Shown here: piece after piece, positions 30,331 through 32,116 of the stretch
Numbering within the stretch: the first letter of the stretch is position 1
How the letters are laid out: each line of letters opens with the position of its first letter
Source: Halobacteriales archaeon QS_9_67_17
Lineage (GTDB): Archaea > Halobacteriota > Halobacteria > Halobacteriales > Haloarculaceae
Assembly (NCBI GenBank): GCA_003023185.1
Contig: PXSB01000068.1
Location: forward strand, 1-32,116
Length of the DNA stretch: 32,116 nt
Direction: 5' to 3'
Translations under genes and position numbers: made by a program
The notes under the pieces: generated by a model
Databases searched by the model: none
Told to the model about the DNA's origin: nothing
Seen by the model: only the letters and a program-made list of their open reading frames with translations

Positions 30331-31425
30331 TTCCATCGCTCGCGTGTATCGGTAGTAGAGCGAGCGCATCATCCCGTCGGTATCACGCCCCATCAGGACG
30401 GTAACGTCCTCGCCAACTAACGTCTCCTGCACTGGCTCGAACAGTAACTCGCGCAGCCCGAACTTCCGCTCTGGCGAGCCAATCGACGTGAAGTCGTGAT
30501 TCTGGGCCTCTTCGATGATGGCAGCAGTCGGGTCCGTGGCCTCACGGAGTTCGGTTTCAAACTCGACCTCTCCGAGGACGTGCGCCGCGAACGTCAGCAG
30601 GTCTCTCGCATCCCTCCGCTCCTCCTCGGACGCGTCCGGGGGGACGACGTGCAGCACCGTGACCGACGCGTCGAACGCGCGAGCGACCGCCCGAGCCGCC
30701 TCCGAGGCGAGTGCAGCGTGCGGCCCTGTCCCCACCGGCAGGAGTATCGATTCAATCGGCTCTGCGGTCGATTCGGCCAACGAGGCGACGGTGTGGCCTT
30801 CGACGTCCGGGACGTACAGCGCACCTGTCCCCGCTCGGTCGCCGATGTTCTCCACGAACACGTCACACTCGGCCTCGTCGAGTACCGTATCAATCGTGCT
30901 TTTGCCCAACAGCCGGCTCTCCTCGAACCCGGCTCCTCGGAGGAGAAGGACAGCCGTCCCGTTACTGCCGAGCGCGGCGAGAATCCCTCGTGTCGTGTCG
31001 GTCACGACTCGTACCAGCGCGCGCACCGATACCGCCGGGTCGATATCCTCCGCGACGCTCACTATCTGCGCCAACTGCGTCTGTCGCTCGGTGACGGGTT
31101 CGGGGATAGATCGCTCGTCTCTGTCTCCGCCATCAGACCGCGTGTACTCTCGCACCCGTTCGGCCGTGGTCTCGTCAGCGACCTCCGCAATCCCGAGCAG
31201 GAGCACCCGTCCGTTGTTGTCGTCGGCCAGTGCTATCGCCGTCTGAAGGAACCGGCGCGCGTTGATCCCGGTATCGCCGTCGAACAGGTCACCGACGACT
31301 GGCACTACGACGGTGTACTCCGGCCGACGGATGACCCCTCCACCGTATCCGTGCGAATCCGCCTCGGATTCGGCGGACACCGTCGGAACGGTAATCGGAA
31401 CAGTGGCCTCGGTGCTGTCTGACAT
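30316..31425 (-). CDS. Double universal-stress (UspA) domain protein
   Basis: A 369-residue protein with two Usp-like alpha/beta domains: residues about 35-180 (TVVVPVVGDLFDGD, VLLLGIAEV, GTAVLLLRGAGFEESRLLGKSTIDTVLDEAECDVFVE) and 215-350 (SILLPVGTGPHAALASEAARAVARAFDASVTVLHVVPPD, HDFTSIGSPERKFGLRELLFEPVQETLVGEDVTVLMGR). Domain 2 is closer to the ATP-binding pattern. ATG 31425 is given; a GTG at 31431 would overlap the trkA stop by four bases and may be the coupled start. Operon position after trkA suggests it helps regulate potassium or cation transport. The C-terminal residues GSDR and the TGA come from repeat copy E. Confidence 0.82.
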   Translation of the reverse strand: MSDSTEATVPITVPTVSAESEADSHGYGGGVIRRPEYTVVVPVVGDLFDGDTGINARRFLQTAIALADDNNGRVLLLGIAEVADETTAERVREYTRSDGGDRDERSIPEPVTERQTQLAQIVSVAEDIDPAVSVRALVRVVTDTTRGILAALGSNGTAVLLLRGAGFEESRLLGKSTIDTVLDEAECDVFVENIGDRAGTGALYVPDVEGHTVASLAESTAEPIESILLPVGTGPHAALASEAARAVARAFDASVTVLHVVPPDASEEERRDARDLLTFAAHVLGEVEFETELREATDPTAAIIEEAQNHDFTSIGSPERKFGLRELLFEPVQETLVGEDVTVLMGRDTDGMMRSLYYRYTRAMEGSDR

Positions 31426-31427
31426 TC

Positions 31428-32093
31428 TCACCCCTTGGTGAACGCATCCGTGATACGGTCGCTGGCCCCGCCCTTCGCGAATATCGTCACCGTATCGCCC
31501 GCCTGAATGTCGGACTCCCCGCGCGGGATGTTGAGTTCGTCGTCACGGACGATTGCCACGATCACCGTCTCCTCCGGGAGGAGCCCGTCGGCATCGGCGT
31601 CGACCAGAGTGAGCCCGGCGATTGGGGCGCCCTCGTCCACCGTCAGCTCGAAGATCTCCCCTCCGGGACCGACCTGCATGGAGTCCTGAATCGCTGGTCG
31701 TTGCACGGCACGGTAGAGATACTGCCCGTTGAGTTCGTGCGGGCTCTCGACGACGTTCACGCCGAGGTTTCCGAACAGCTCCATGTGTTGCGGCTCGTTT
31801 ATCGAACTCACGAGCGTCTCCACGTCGTACTGTTTCCCCAGCATCTGAATCATGAGGTTCACGGAGTCGTTTTCCGTCGTGGAGATCAGTGCGTCGGACT
31901 CCTGTACCCCTGCTTCGAGCAGGATCTCCTCGGAGGCTGCGTCCGCGTTGATGACCATGCAGTCGTAGGTCGCGCTCGCCGCCTCGGCGAGCTCCTGATC
32001 CCGTTCGACGACGACGACCTCGTGTTCGTCCTGCGTTGCGAGTTCGATGACTTTGCTTCCGGTGCGGCCTGCGCCGACGACGATGATGTACAT
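31428..32093 (-). CDS. trkA: TrkA: regulatory subunit of Trk potassium uptake
   Basis: Peripheral NAD(H)-binding protein that controls the TrkH potassium channel. The 221-residue protein has one TrkA-N domain (MYIIVVGAGRTGSKVIELATQDEHEVVVVERDQ, with INADAASEEILLEAGVQESDALI) and one TrkA-C domain (EIFELTVDEGAPIAGLTLVDADADG...ADDTVTIFAKGG-like end, here QAGDTVTIFAKGG). ATG 32093 is 23 bp from the window edge, so any upstream trkH is not visible. Its TGA overlaps a GTG start of the Usp gene, so the two are translationally linked. Confidence 0.92.
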   Translation of the reverse strand: MYIIVVGAGRTGSKVIELATQDEHEVVVVERDQELAEAASATYDCMVINADAASEEILLEAGVQESDALISTTENDSVNLMIQMLGKQYDVETLVSSINEPQHMELFGNLGVNVVESPHELNGQYLYRAVQRPAIQDSMQVGPGGEIFELTVDEGAPIAGLTLVDADADGLLPEETVIVAIVRDDELNIPRGESDIQAGDTVTIFAKGGASDRITDAFTKG

Positions 32094-32116
32094 GTGTGCG
32101 TGTGAGATGTCCGCTG

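Noticed and set aside
29358-30404. Long plus-strand ORFs opposite the NhaP antiporter and other genes
   Set aside because: High-GC shadow frames with Ser/Arg/Thr-rich, non-haloarchaeal composition opposite clearly conserved genes.

Overview
The window is chromosomal DNA from a halophilic archaeon (class Halobacteria). The evidence is the high GC content, very acidic predicted proteins, bacteriorhodopsin with retinal-synthesis genes, archaeal translation and transcription factors (aIF1A, aIF2-gamma, Rpo7, Spt4), a doublet histone, Hef, class I CCA-adding enzyme, and many TATA boxes about 22-30 nt upstream of start codons, as expected for leaderless mRNAs. The genus cannot be fixed from the sequence. 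Genes are packed tightly, with many 1-4 bp overlaps.

Layout. 1-1034: HtrA-like serine protease whose leader region looks frameshifted. 1078-3461: corrinoid-binding BtuF-like protein, JAMM metalloprotease (desampylase type), a 94-aa unknown and an E1-like UbaA/MoeB; the last three look like a protein-conjugation (sampylation) neighbourhood. 3656-6164: proton-pump rhodopsin, a disrupted lycopene cyclase and the Brp/Blh beta-carotene cleavage enzyme, that is, the pump plus retinal synthesis. 6166-8379: MsrB, two small proteins, a helix-hairpin-helix protein and aIF1A. 8547-9876: an AT-richer island with an SRA-like/HNH probable type IV restriction enzyme beside two tRNA genes. 10183-12983: CCA-adding enzyme, HDAC-family deacetylase and histone. 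13290-16183: one minus-strand operon of aIF2-gamma, PIN protein, Rpo7, Spt4 and dephospho-CoA kinase. 16466-21373: ArsR-type regulator, broken HAD gene, ZNRD2/SSSCA1-like protein and Hef. 21583-25878: nucleoside-recognition-domain membrane protein, small proteins, CBS-MaoC fusion, SerB and an unknown. 25863-28213: RecA-like ATPase and SerA. 28226-32093: NhaP-type antiporter with TrkA domains, double-Usp protein and TrkA.

Two themes stand out. First, a dispersed non-coding repeat with terminal inverted repeats occurs about six times (copies A-F). One copy is flanked by 11-bp direct repeats, so it behaves like a MITE-type mobile element; I cannot name the family. Second, several genes carry internal damage: lycopene cyclase has an interior block replaced by a perfect 101-bp inverted copy of its own 3' end, UbaA appears to lack about 24 residues including the ATP-contacting lysine, the HAD gene has lost its middle and changed frame, and the protease leader is out of frame. 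Either this lineage is accumulating microhomology-type rearrangements or the assembly contains local errors; the sequence alone cannot decide.
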